A DNA stretch of 64,000 nt from positions 17,932,572 to 17,996,571 of the forward strand of contig NC_133286.1 of NCBI RefSeq assembly GCF_005239225.2, written 5' to 3'. The DNA comes from Populus alba. Taxonomy: Eukaryota > Streptophyta > Magnoliopsida > Malpighiales > Salicaceae. Of this stretch, positions 1 to 13,150 are shown piece after piece. The notes under the pieces were generated by a model. The model was not told where the DNA came from and ran no database searches. It worked only from the letters and a program-made list of their open reading frames with translations. Every line of letters begins with the position of its first letter. The stretch's first letter is position 1. The translations under genes were made by a program, and so were the position numbers.

Positions 1-467
1 GTGGCATTGGAGACAAAGCTACACGTCGTAGGGAGGCTGAACTCGGCCCATGTTAACTCCTAGGACGACAATAGCTCCAATTCCGCTACTTAAGCCTGTG
101 GGCCTTTAATGATGAAAGATTATATGCCCTAAAAACTGGAAGGCCTTGTTTCTCAAGTCCACTCAGCCCGGAAGGAACCAATACCATCAAGCGATGAGTT
201 GACCTTGGTGTGGTAAGTGCTCCCTCAGTCTTCGGTGGACATTAGTCTCAGATTTTTCTGCGCGTCCTATGATAAGGGTATGTTTAAGCCTACTACTACT
301 ATTATTATTATATTACACAGTGTTTTACTGTGCATGCACAGAGTGCAATCCACGGTATAATTACTATTTTGCCATTCAAAAACCAAAGGATGGAGCACAC
401 GCTCAAGGTTAAAATAGTATTTTCACACTTTATTGCATAGTGTGACCAGGGTTACCAGGATCAGTTA

Positions 468-516
<49 letters not shown>

Positions 517-2560
517 CCCTCGGCGTAGCTAGGGTCAAAATATCTAGTTGAAATAATTTTGGGTCACTGAGCAAGATTTCCTCCATATTGTCTATTCTTT
601 TCATGCTTTTGACTTTCGGGCTGTGCATGCATACTCGGTGCCGGTCTGGGCTAGATGGTTGAATATCCAATATCCACACTCAAAACCAAACTTCCAGATG
701 CCCACTGTTTTTTTACCTTTGTGGACCAAGTCATGCATCCTTGGCTACGACTTTCGAACTATGTGGGAGCCAGATTCTGGGTTGAAAATCAAATTTGACT
801 ACAATGATCTTCACCTTATTGGTATCAAGCAAAAGGAAAAGCGAAATGACTAACATGAGAGTCGATTGAGAAACTTGAAAAGTCTAGCGAGATAATTAAC
901 CTGTAGCATGCAATGACTAGATTTGTTTTTCTAGAACATGAAGATCTCCTAGAGAATCGCCTTACCCACCGCACAAAGCATCTTTATACTTTCCCGGCTT
1001 CCTTAAAATATTAATGTGTCTCGAGATCTTGACTCCTCACATCGCCCCAAGTAGCAAGAATACAAACCTCCTGGTGTTTCGAACTACTTGCGTCTGCCCG
1101 TTACAGGAAAATCAAAGCGTGAAAAATTGTGTGCCATAAATTTCTGCATTGTACGTTATAAATAATTTGCGCCACAGTATTCCTTCCCGTGAAGGTGACC
1201 ACGTACCTTGATGTCAGCGGACATATCCAGAATTCGCTTTCCCTCCTTTTCCTTTTGAGGAAATTATCCCTGTTAGGTCTCTGTCGTTTATATTTTCTCT
1301 CTACATGAAGGATGGTAGATTCTTCAAGAATCATGAAGGCATGTGCTCCTCTCCGTTCAAACCATGTCGTCGCCCTCAATGGTGAGGAAGGGTCCTTTTC
1401 AGCAATCAGAGAGTGAAAGGCCCGGTATCTGGATAAAATACTTCCACTTGCAGCGCTCTCTGTATGCATGTGAAAGCCCTTTGAATCTATGCAAAAGTTC
1501 TTGCCCCGCTGATTAATATTTAATGTATATTCTATCTCTCAACGAACAGAATTCTTCAAAAAAAAATTGCACCTAATCCTAACTGCCGACTCCAGATCGA
1601 GCGTTGATTGGAAGTGTCTTTCAACGTCTGTAAAAACTTAAATGTTTTATAATAGGGTTATCGGATTTGGTGTAGGACCCCGCCTGACAATCCTTGCATT
1701 AGGGTTCTCTAAACAAATATTTACTAATGACCGCAACACAACATTGACTGGATGATGTTGTTGTCCCATATATGAAGTATAGAGAGTTATCAGAATCCTT
1801 AACCATCAAGGGAGTTAATTACATTGAACGGTCAGTGGTCCTATGTTGCCACAAAGGGGGGCCTAAGTATGTCTCTTAAAGACCAATTACATGAAGAGAC
1901 GTGAGTTTGGGTCTATTTCCAGTTTGAAGATAGGTATTGATCGATATTTCCTTTTCTTTTCTGCTCTAGTTGTATCGATAACTTGGAAGCAGAAACAAAT
2001 GCCACTTCGGGGTTCGGATCCTTGTCCGATGCTGAAATTTGTTGGAGCGACACAATGATGCTGTGGCAATTGAGAGGAATATTATGAACGATCTTCCCTG
2101 TAACTTGAATGGTGTTTGGCTATAAGAGATCATGATTTTGTTGTGGCTCGCACAGTGGAGTGCAATGTAAAAGGGAAAGAGCAGAACAGTAGGTGATGAG
2201 TGATGAGTGAGGGGGTCCCTTGTGTTTTATAATGCCATTAATTTGTTGACACTTAACTGCCATAACTACCGGGAGGGGGAGGGGTTTTCGTCACATGGAA
2301 AACTGGGCTTTCACTTTCTTTGCTGACCCTCTCGTCTTCTCTCATCCGTTTGTCTTCCAGGCGCGCGCGCGCGCATGCATGTAGGGCAGCCCCTGCAAAA
2401 TCATACTCTCCGTATGTAGGAGTTGCTTCCTTCTTGAAATGCCTCAAAATAATGAGTGAGGGGAAAGTACTGGAGATTGATTCATTTTATTTTATTTTTA
2501 CTTTGTCTTCTTATTTTGGACGTGTGCTATTTGTAAATACTTTTAAACTATCTTACAAAT
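1..2560. other. Left-edge intergenic DNA, no recognised gene
   Basis: I recognise no gene here. The first 870 bases are less AT-rich than what follows, and short open frames exist (for example 623-853 + and 1101-1469 -), but none has a recognisable domain, splice-bounded structure or transit or signal peptide. A stretch around 300-450 has the look of a decayed repeat. A purine/pyrimidine run (gcgcgcgcgc) sits near 2362. It could hold part of a non-coding transcript or the untranslated end of a gene outside the window. Confidence 0.5.
472..514. repeat. (TA)n microsatellite
   Basis: About 43 bases of perfect TA dinucleotide repeat. Read as codons it gives an artificial Tyr-Ile run on either strand. 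Confidence 0.95.
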
Positions 2561-3888
2561 GAAGAGAAAGAACACATTACGTACGCAATCATTTCTTTCA
2601 ATCGATTCTTTGTTGTTGTTTATTAGTTTTAAATTAATTAGTTTAAATTCATCATTATATTTATATATTTACATGAACATATACATTGCTGAGAATCTGC
2701 ATCTTTTTTGATATTCTATTAGTAATTTCATTGCTATTTTACAATTTTCTAGTAGTGATTAGTGCATTGTTCTTTGACATAGTGTGTTTTAATGTGTGTT
2801 TTTTCTAATTGAGAAAATGTCAAAATACAATGGGTTCTCGTTGAAAAACATATCAAAATACAATGGTTTATTAATGATTTTCCAACGTTTTGATACTCAA
2901 GAAATGGGGGAAAAAATGAAAAAGCAAACTCAAATCCCAATATTAGATATTAAAGATGATAACTTGACCCGAACATAATAAATATTGATTAGAACTAACT
3001 AAGTGGATGTAGTAGTTATTTTACTTAATAAGTAATTGATAATATATAAATATTCTTATAAAACAAAATCTTACCATACATATGCATGCAAAACAAACAA
3101 AATAAATCTGTTGATATACATTGTAATGAAACCAATGAATCTTATTAATCTTGTTTTTTGCACCGAACTGTGATTGCTACGTGAAATGCTTAAATATCAC
3201 ATTTAGATATAAGCTGCATCTCATATAGCCTCTGAAAGTTGATAAGGTATAAAACCCTCCACATGATCATGTCTTTCCATGCTTGAAGATCTTTTTCTTC
3301 TAAATATTTCTTTGATTTTTTTTATGCTTCTTTGAAATCATGCAATCTGGTTTGTAGAAAAATAATATTGGTTAAGATTACGAAAAATAAAATTTTAATT
3401 TTCTTAAAAAATATCACATTTTAAATTTATTATTTTCTAAAGGAGTTGTAATTTTTTTAAAACATCACATTTTGAATTCAAAATTTTATTTTTCATTGAT
3501 AAACATCACTGTAGTTTTTTAATAATATTTTTTTCCATCAATAATTGTGTTTGTATTTGAACGTGGACTCCTTTGAATTTGATAGTAAACATTTTTTTAA
3601 GAACTCAAGGCCACATTCTGAATGTGGACTCCGATAGAATAATTAAAAGCTGCCCAACTACGTCCTCCAATTCAGACTCCCGCAGATAATTCATGTGATG
3701 TATGTTAATAATGTCACCTTTTCCTTTTTTCCTGTCACATGCACTGCTTTTATCTCTTGCATGTGTGTCTGTCGATACGGTCATGTAAGGACAAGCTCTA
3801 TGGCCTACGCCCTATATCCTACGAACAAAATACAAATTTCCCTTTCTTCAAGGTCTAAGCTCAAAACAAAGTGCTCCTTGCCATTGTC

Positions 3889-3892
<4 letters not shown>

Positions 3893-3927
<35 letters not shown>
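3893..3927. repeat. (TA)n microsatellite
   Basis: About 35 bases of uninterrupted TA repeat, which accounts for the Tyr-Ile run in the open frame 3695-4018. Confidence 0.95.
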
Positions 3928-3931
<4 letters not shown>

Positions 3932-4860
3932 CAGCTGCATGCATACATTCGCTTGCATTGCATATTATACACGCAGTGTTCCCAGATTAAACAAGCTTCA
4001 CGTTCACGGGAGCCTTAACCCTACGATTCTGTAGGGGTTTGATGAAGAAAAAAAAGAGCATTTTCAATCTGCTATTAGAGTGTGCATGGATATGATTCTA
4101 AATTTATTAATTTTATGATTAAATCTACTGTTTTAATTGTATTTTGTGATCAAGACATATAAATTGCCATGTGTTAATATTGACTAATAATACTTTATTG
4201 TCTGATATTAAACAATCAATAACTATGTTGTATGGACATGCTTTTTTTAGATTTCAAAATCATATAAAATACAGACATATTATTTTGATTATATTTATTA
4301 ACTTACTTTAACAATTATAAAATATATTTTCTTAAACAAAAATAATAATTCCAGTTAAAAATATTATGATGACTAAGATAAATAAAAGATATGTTAAAAA
4401 ATACTATTTTTATGAAAAAATTTCAAAACAACTATATATTTTAATTAATTAGAAGGAAAAACAAAGCATGTTGATCACAGATCGCTACTTAATTTTTAAT
4501 TAATGAATGTTTCCACTTAATTAGAGCCTATTGTCAGAGGTCACAGGTAGAATTTCTACGAGAACGGTAAACGAACAGATGAGATAAAAAGGAGGAACAT
4601 GAGGACCTCAAGAGAACCCACATGGCCGTTGTCTGCACAAAAGACCTCAAATCTTCAAATGTGGGGATAAGATTAGGTTCGGTAGGTGGAAAGTTCTATT
4701 TCACGCGCGCTCAATCGCTCTTCTACAACTGACCAACCATCAACCGCAGCCTGCCTTTTATTATTATATTTACTTGATTTTTAGTAACCAGTTCAATATT
4801 ATTTTTCAATTTTTTAAATTAATTTTTATATATTTTTAAATCATTTTAATGCAATAGTAT

Positions 4861-4891
4861 TATATATAATATATATATATATATATATATT
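4861..4891. repeat. Short (AT)n microsatellite inside an AT-rich element
   Basis: About 31 bases of slightly interrupted AT repeat. It sits in a block of near-palindromic A/T runs (about 4790-4950) of the kind seen in MITE-like elements elsewhere in the window. Confidence 0.85.
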
Positions 4892-5291
4892 ATTTTGATG
4901 TATTTTTAAATAAAAAATACTGAAAAAATAACACCAACTAAACACTTAAAAAGATGGAAGTAATTGTAAAAAAACCTCTTTTAAATTGGTCAGTATGCTA
5001 TAATTCTTCTAAATTGAAAGAATAGTCTTTCAAAATAGAAAGAATGAGAGTTGGGTCTTTACTCTTATGATCATTTGAAAATTAATAATTATTATAATAA
5101 AGTATTTGAATGGGTTAAGATTTTCAACTTAATTTGGTACGTCACTCTTCTTTTTATTCCTCTACCATTTCTCATTTTCTTTAATGCTTCATTGCGAGCT
5201 GATTTAACTTGTACAATCAGATCAGCATCAGCTATATAATTCCAGCTGGTGGAGGAAGATTGCCCAAAACCTATAAATTAATTAAGTTGAT

Positions 5292-5359
5292 CAAAATAAC
5301 GTGGTCAGAAAATCAAGCACATTTGCAAAATAACGTGGTGAGAAAATCAAGCACATTTG
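5292..5359. repeat. 34-bp tandem duplication containing ACGTGG
   Basis: Two adjacent 34-bp copies (5292-5325 and 5326-5359) that differ at one base (gtggtc versus gtggtg). Each holds an ACGTGG core, the type bound by plant bZIP factors. No recognised gene follows closely, so any promoter role is speculative. Confidence 0.9.
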
Positions 5360-5463
5360 CAAATCATGTCAAGCACGGCATGCTTTATGTTCAAAGGCTG
5401 GCAGCGAAGACTATAGAGGCAGGCTGCGGTGTTGCTGACTGCGAACCACGCAAATCACCATCG

Positions 5464-5465
<2 letters not shown>

Positions 5466-5507
<42 letters not shown>
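5466..5507. repeat. (TA)n microsatellite
   Basis: About 42 bases of perfect TA repeat, about 105 bases downstream of the 34-bp tandem duplication. Confidence 0.95.
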
Positions 5508-5511
<4 letters not shown>

Positions 5512-7260
5512 GGTCCATAGGCACAAGCTTAAAGCTTAGCTAATTATATGTTTTGATTAAGTCATTATATATATAATTTCTTCAACTTCATTTACTTTCA
5601 TGATTTAAAAGGCTCGAAAGGAAACTGAAGTCTTCTGATCAGGCAAGTCATGACTGCATTTGTAAGCATGAAGAGGCAAACCGGAGAGCAAGAAATATAA
5701 TTGACTAATATCGAAGACCTCTTGGAGGGTTCTCCCATTTCCAAAATACATGCCTTGACTTTAGGGCTTCAAACGCCTTAAATTGAGGGAGTACGTGCTA
5801 CCGTTCCTTTTGAAGCCATGGAAATCGAAACCTAATTGGGCGCACGCGAAATCATTTGACAAAGTGTGAGACAAGATAGGGAAAGAGATATGTTTTTCAA
5901 TTCTTTTCATCTATAAGGTAAAATATGATACCAGTGATTGTTTATGTTTTTTTTTAACCTTTATCATAAAACTAAGCTCCTTTTGTTTTTTATTTAAAAT
6001 AAGACTAGTAAAAAAGCATGTTTGCTTTATCACAATAAGAATATTCAAAACATAAAAATTATTCAAAAAAATTTAATTTATTCAAGTTTAAATCTATAAG
6101 CATGCAAAACAAAAACTCATAAAAAACATGCTTTCAATGTAAATATAATAATAAAATTCTAGCATGTATACTTAAAATTTATTCAAACTTATAATTGATA
6201 TCAATTCAACGTTAACATGTATACTAATAATAAAGATATTCATATTTCAATTAAATCAAAGGATGATACTTTTCAACATTAGCAATAAACTTTAGATCAT
6301 TTTGAAAGAAAATCAAAGCATAAAAAATATAAGAAAAAAAAAATGAGGCAAGAAAAAATGTGTAAAAATATATACAAAAAACATATTCATCTTTTTTATA
6401 TATATATATAGTGTATTTTTTAAGCTAAGAGATTAGAAAACTAATTATGGCAATAATTTGAATTAATTTCACAAAACCATAAAAATCTAACCAGAATGTT
6501 TGATTTGGCTATAAAACTGATTTTTAAGCTAAAGAACTGTTTAGATCTATAAAAAATGCTTTTAGAAGAAACTATTGAAGTTTAACTTTTAATTATAAAA
6601 AAAAATAATTTTTTGTGCTTTAAAACATTATTTTACAATAAATTTATACTTAGACTTAGGCCTCGACCTAGTTTAAAACATGAGCTGACATGTATATGGT
6701 TTTAAGTCCAAAACTTTTTGTTTATTTTTTATATGAATTATAATTTTTTTTTTTTAAATTAAATTTCACCAAAATACATCAACTAAAATTCTATAAAAAC
6801 AATTATTTAGCAGATTGGATTGGGTTTCTTTTCTACCGTCATGTTTTGCTTGGTCATTTCATCACATGACATCTCTTCCGTTTGTCCTTCTCATTTCTCT
6901 TGCGCTTTGTTTGTTTGTTTTGTTTATTATTAATCTGGTGTATTTATATAAATAAAATATTCTTCAATATTTCCACACACATAATCAAGAAATATAACAC
7001 GTGTCAATTACCATCATGCCACCGTGAAGGTCGTCAACGAAGGAAAAGGGAGGAGGACAAGCATATTTGTGGCAGTAACATGGCCGTGGGAGAAAATATT
7101 GAATGGTAATGATTGCAGAATTACTTATTATCTCTGGCTAGTTGAAAATAACGTGGGAGAATATACAGCAAGATTATTTTTTGCGTTCTTTAGCTCTCTC
7201 AATTTCTTTCTTCTAGTACAGAGCACATGAGGAGGAGGACAAAAAAGGCGAGCCAATAGC

Positions 7261-8300
7261 GGGAGTTGTTGGAACTCAGACCTAATCGAACCGTCTGTCC
7301 TGTTTTTTACTGTTTTCTTTTGATATTACTCGGTAACGTGGCGGTGAGAGCTTGTGCTTGGTGCCTGTTTGATGTACTGGGATTTGACGGTCCTCTTCAC
7401 GATGGAATCGTTGTTGCTATAATGTTTTTGAAAATAAAATAAAAAAACAACTTGTGTTTCTTTTTTCCTTTTTAAACCGTCGAAGAATCAACAAGGTCTC
7501 TGTGAGTTTGTCTGGCCGTCCAAGTAAGAATTCCAACGTGGTTAGTATACAAAAAAGGTGGTAGTATTTATTTTTCTAATTTTCTAATTTCATTTTTATA
7601 TGAAGAAACAAACTAGAGGAGTCTTCCAAGCCTAAAAAGATATTACTGCAAGACAAATGAGAAAAATAATCATCACTGTTTAGTGTGGAACACGAAAACG
7701 ATCTCAAATAAAGGTAAAAGGAGAACAGACAATTCCAAACAACCAGCCATTCTTCCCCGTACCAACGAAATTTCGTGATAGCTATTTAAGATTCGAAGAT
7801 CACATGAGATGAACAATGCTGTAATAAGACATGGAACAGCACAGATTTGTCGGCAAGACGTTGGGGGAAAATGGAACGGTCAGCCGTCAATCAACTGCAA
7901 TTGGGGTCTACAATTAACCGACAAAAATGAGACGTGTTCCTAACGTGGCTAAACTGTCAAAAACCGACATTAACCGTGTCCTCGTTCTCTTCCATTTATT
8001 GTCTCTCGGCACGTAGCAAAACCTCGAGTCATGGGCACTGCTTAAAAAATAGACCCCCCCTACCATTATTTTCTCTTCTCGGTCCCGTCTTCCAAAACCT
8101 ACTTCATAGTTTCTCTCCCTTCAAGTCACCGCAATGGTTGGGCCACCTCACCACCACCACCATCTCCTCCTGAGCACGACCTCTTTATTCAGGACCCATG
8201 TGTGTCAATGTGCATATGATCCTAGAATTATGTGTTTTAGTATCTTTTATTTATTTTCTTTTGGGTTTGGTATAGACACCGAAATATTATGAACAGATCA
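7261..8300. other. Intergenic stretch of more mixed composition
   Basis: This stretch is less AT-rich than its flanks and holds several ACGTG or AACGTGG motifs (near 7335, 7538 and 7942). The open frame at 7934-8173 (+) translates into a low-complexity Ser/Leu/Pro-rich peptide without a recognisable domain. It could be an old promoter or a non-coding transcript. I cannot support a gene. Confidence 0.4.
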
Positions 8301-11300
8301 AGCGTACGTTCGGTAGACATATAATATTAACGGGGACACATATCATATTCTCAATAATGGGGTGTGCTGATTTATATTTATTTACTCTATCAATTATAAT
8401 TATACCCAACACCTCCTTTTATTTACTCTATCAACTGTACTCTATCAACTATAATAATTAATATAGATGGGAAGAGCTGCTCTCATCATGCAATTCAAAA
8501 CACATACAGCATTAAAAATATGTATTTTCTTAACTAGCTCTGAAACACTCGTCCATAAAAATTGCTGCATTAATTATATAAAACAAAACTATTTCTCTTG
8601 TTACTTCACAAGAAAACATGTATAACTAACAAATAGGTATATGTGTATGCACAATATATTAAATACACATTTATTTCTCTTGTATTTACGTTTTAAAAGT
8701 TTTTTTTTAAAAAAAAATTATTTTAATATAATTTAAAATAAAAAATATTTTAACAACTATCAGCCCTTGGGAAGAGAATTGATTCCCCTTGAGTCACGCG
8801 CGGATAATGAGAGCTAGTGTCCCCACAAAAGAAGTGGGTCAAAGCTAGAGCATGAACCATAAATTGCATTCTCCCCTGTTTGTCACATCGAAATGAATGA
8901 TGGTCATCACTAACTATGTGTAATGATTTTACATGAAACGTGCATGAGGGAAATCCATCGGTTCTTGCATACAAGATTCCAAAGATCTAAGAAACCACCT
9001 TTGCACGTGAGATTTTCTTTTTTAAGAGAAAGCTAGCAAGCAAGAAGAAGCGAATCCACGTTAATTCTATCATAATTAGAAGGAAAACAAAACCTCTAAC
9101 AAAGTCCATTAGCGTTCCATCGAAAAATATTAAAAAATTAACATTACTCAATTAAAACGAGCCAAAAAATTAAACAGAAAACAAAATAATCAACGACAGC
9201 ATCGGTGCCATAATCATGCCAGTTTATTGCCATAAGCATAGTTTACTAGATGTGTCATTTAAATCAAATTCATCTGTTAAAAATATTAATTATGCTAATG
9301 TTCAGTTTAATGTGATACCTGCAGCAAGATGTTTTGCATACAAGTTAACGAGCAGAATAATGCTAATCATGTAACAAAATTAATTGAATTTCTTAGCATG
9401 CACATAAACTACTTATAGTAGTATCAAACTAGAAAGCATGGATTTTTTAAAACAAAGTAAATTATTATACTTACTTCAAAAATTTAACCTTAAAGGATGC
9501 AAAGAGATCTCAAATATATTTATTAACAGTATCCAATGACTATTTTTCAAACATCATCAACTTCAATTATAAAATTTAATTTATTGTACCGAGGATGTTG
9601 ATATTTTGTTCAAAGGACCAATCCTATATCTAGTTGTTGCTCTGTTAGGATCAACTGGTCAAAAGGAGCAGCAAGAAGTCAGCAAACCTGCGAACTGTCA
9701 CCCCAAAAAATCTCTATCAGAAAAGCATCGAAGGGTTTCTCCTAATCTAAACTCATACAGACATGGATAAAAGAAATTCTCGCTTAGCAACAGAGAAGAG
9801 AGTTCTTGTGTTTATATATAATGTACAGTATCTTAGGTACCGTTGGATTCCTTTTTTTAGAATAGAAAAGAAGGATAAAGTAGAGATAAAGGAGATAAAG
9901 ACGGGGGAAAAAGAAGAAGATAAAAACAGAATTATATATTGTAGTGGTATATAAAAAATGATTGTTTTTATATCTTGTTTATTTATGGTAGGCAAAATAA
10001 AATAAAATATGAAAAAAAATATTTTACCTTTAATATGTATTATTATCAAACTTATATATTTTAAAAAATAATTAGATTTTTTTTCTTATTTTAGTTTATA
10101 TTAAGTGTTAAAATTAATAATATTATAATAATTCTAGTTATAAAATCATGATTGATTTGATGGGTTGACTCGGAACCAGGCTCAACCTGGCAGGGGCGAA
10201 GCAAGAAAAAAAAATTAAGAAGGGCCAAATTAAAAGAATTATTTTAAAAGGGTTAAAATTTCAGTTATTTTACTACTAAAATTATAAATATTGACAAGGA
10301 AGGGGCTAGAAAAAAACATTTCCTTGCAAGAGCCAGCCAGCCCCCCGCACCTTGGGCTTTGAATGCTCCATGTTTTTTTTAAAAAAATATATAAGAATGA
10401 CTGACTCGATGTAACCCAATCAAAAATCCAAGTTGGCCTAGATAAAATATGAGTAAAAAATCCTTTGATTTTTTTGAAGAAAATTTGTTGATCAAAACAA
10501 TGTTGCTTTAATTATTTTAAAAAAATAAAAGATCAACCTGGTTGACCATCTCGACCCGTGACTCAATTTTACCACTTCTCTTTTCATGGTTAAGTTATAT
10601 CCAAGAGTTTTTTTTTTTTTGTTTTTTTTTTTCTGAGTCACGAGGGTGTATTCAAACTTTTTGACTGATCTTTAATTGTTTGAAAACTTCATTGTAATAT
10701 ATACAAGTACCAATTCTTTATTGAAATATTTGGTTTGATTATATTACTCTCAATAACTTGTCTAAAACTAGACTATTTTTTAATACGATGAGAGGGAAGA
10801 TGCGAGAAAATTAAATCCAAATCTAAAATTCTTCTTTCCTAATGGAGAAAAACAGAACATAGTCTCTGTATTTTTTTTTAAGTAAATAAGTACTTTAATC
10901 CCTTCACTGTTAAAATTAATTAAATAATCATTTGATAATATTTAATATCTAGTTTGATTAACAAAAACTAACGGATCGATCATCACTTCAATATATAGGA
11001 AAAAAATGTTAACAAAGGGGCCGAATTGTTAATTGATACGAGAATTGATATGGATTAAATTATATATTTCCGAGAAACGTATTAATTAAATCCCAAACCT
11101 CTGATTGACTATAGTTCGCTTAGTAATTTCATTATATCCTTAATAAAATTTTAAAAAATTCCCAATCAAGTTAGTGAAAAAAGGAGTGGGTAATCTAATC
11201 CATGAATAAATTACTGGAGATATAGAAATTAATGGTACCCAAAAACTCTCACTGAAATCAGTAATTAACATGAAAAATATAAAAATCACTGATCATATTA

Positions 11301-11756
11301 GTTCAATCAATTGGTTGTACATTATTTTTGAGACTTAGGCATCACCCACAACAAAATGATATGAACAATTAGATAGAAGCATGTTATTATTAAATGAAAA
11401 TTTACCTCCAACAAATTATACAGATAGTCTAATAAATATTTTCATGAACTACTAGGACATAATTAGACTCAAAAGAAGGTATAGTCATGCTAGACTAACA
11501 GACTCGATTTTTTACAAGAGATTCTTGAAATCCAATTCCATTTAGGATTGGTGTTATCGATCCATTCACTAAATTGATTCCCTGAAACTAATGTTTTAAA
11601 TTTTACTAATCCAATTCCATTTTGCTAATGTTTCTTATTTTTTTAATTTTCTTGTGTCATTTTAAATTTTATATTATTTTCTTTGTATACCAAGATATGA
11701 TTCTACTACCTGGTATAAATTGATTTTTAACCCTTTTCACTCATAATTAAAAATTA
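8301..11756. other. AT-rich intergenic stretch, no gene seen
   Basis: AT-rich DNA with poly-A/T blocks (8700-8750, 10600-10635). Phrases of the type 'gggttgactcgg' and 'tggttgacc' near 10160-10190 and 10535-10560 resemble single diverged units of the ~150-bp repeat that forms arrays at 16905 and 28960. The open frames on both strands at about 9753-10049 are low complexity. Confidence 0.45.
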
Positions 11757-11950
11757 AGAGTGTGTTTGACATTACAGTTAAAATATTGTTTGCTTAAAAT
11801 ATTTAAAAAATTGCTTAAAATTAATGTTTTTTGGTATTTATAGATATTTTTAATTCACTGATATTAATAATAAATTTTAAAATAAAAAATATTATTTTAA
11901 TTTATTTATAAAAAAAATTAAAATACAATTATTACCGCATTTTCAAACCT
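11757..11950. mobile_element. Probable AT-rich MITE-like element
   Basis: About 190 bp starting with gtgtttgacattacag and ending with attaccgcattttcaaacc. The ends are weakly complementary (roughly 11 of 16 positions) and enclose almost pure A/T sequence. It has the shape of short non-autonomous DNA elements. No clear target-site duplication was seen, so family and limits are uncertain. Confidence 0.35.
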
Positions 11951-13150
11951 GTCAGCAAGTAAATCTTGGCTGGCCTTTTTCCCTTTATATTTAGCTTATG
12001 TTGGTGGGCTTGGGCTAGGAGCATACTTGTCAATTCTAATTTTCCATGCTTGGTTACTGTCTTTCTGCTTCCGCGGCGTCAATTTCTAGCGACGTGTGCT
12101 ACGAAAAACTAGGAATACATTTCTATAGACGAATAAATCTTAAATCATCAAGAGAAACTTACCAATATTCTTGCCCAGTAGTTTTCACACAAATTCTTCC
12201 CTTCAAAATATTTGACCACTGCTGGAATACATTTCTGCTGGTAACAACATTGATAAATTCTTTTTACCCCAAGATTTATGACCTTTTTTTTTTTTTTTTT
12301 GTTAAAAATGATTATCCTGAATACATGTATTTGGCCCACCATAACGCTTTCGGTTCTTACACTGGAAAAGGCATCTTGTTGATTATCGAGCATTGTTGAA
12401 GCTGAAATTTGTTACTGGGATCAATCCTTGTCTCTAGCCACTACTCATTGGGACTGACAGGTTCAAAGGAGCAGAAACGACGTCATAAAACATGCTTTTT
12501 ACTATAATTTTATTGTTTTTATGTTTTAATTTTTTTTTTAATGTATTTAGATTGTTTTAATATATTGATGTGAAGAATAATTTTTTAAAAATAAAAAGTA
12601 TTATTTAATACAACTTTTTACTGTAAGAATACCAAACTATCTCCAAGAAAAAAGAAAAGGAAAGAAGTTGGTTCGGACAGATTGACGCACAGTTACAGGT
12701 AGATAGAAAAGAGAAACGTGTTTAAAGCGAGTTAAATATTAATTTATTTTTTTAATAACAGTATTAATGGTGAAACGTGGATGTCTCTTTTTCACCGCGG
12801 TTGTCCCCAGGCAGAACTGTAGCATTCATCGCCTGCATAAGACATTGACTTGTTACTAATCTTACGTGGTGACATGTCAAACTGACGTGCTGACGTGGAC
12901 ATATTGTATGGGACCACAAGCAAGAATATCAACAAGAAATCCACACCAACCAAGTGCACGGACACCGACGATTACATCAAGAGGCTCGTCGATGCTCCAC
13001 GTGTGATGGTGTTGGATCTTACTCTTTGCTTTGTTGTCAGCAGAATTAAGTCAAACATCCACACAACAACCATATTTATCAGAACCGGCCTAGCGGGATC
13101 CGAAGAAAATCAAACCTGAACGTGCAGTTTGTCAGGACAGATCTGGGTGA
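11951..13150. other. Intergenic stretch with clustered ACGTG motifs
   Basis: Open frames at 12046-12399 (+, 117 codons) and 12895-13119 (+, 74 codons) have no recognisable domain, and the first runs through a poly-T tract read as Phe. Four ACGTG cores lie between 12864 and 13003, including the palindrome CACGTG at 12998-13003. No gene is recognised immediately downstream. Confidence 0.4.

Larger units (their letters stand above)
2561..7260. other. AT-rich intergenic stretch with microsatellites
   Basis: No recognisable protein gene or structured RNA. The region is AT-rich with long A and T runs, three TA microsatellites and a 34-bp tandem duplication. Short open frames at 3695-4018, 5209-5466 and 6882-7230 have no recognisable content; the first runs through a TA repeat. 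Confidence 0.5.

Noticed and set aside
1101..1469. 122-codon minus-strand open frame
   Set aside because: Ordinary amino-acid mix but no family recognised, no splice-bounded structure and no promoter evidence; I could not support a gene.
3695..4018. 107-codon plus-strand open frame
   Set aside because: Kept open largely by a TA microsatellite (Tyr-Ile repeat); no other support.
12046..12399. 117-codon plus-strand open frame
   Set aside because: No recognisable domain, includes a Phe run from poly-T, and lacks any splice or promoter context.
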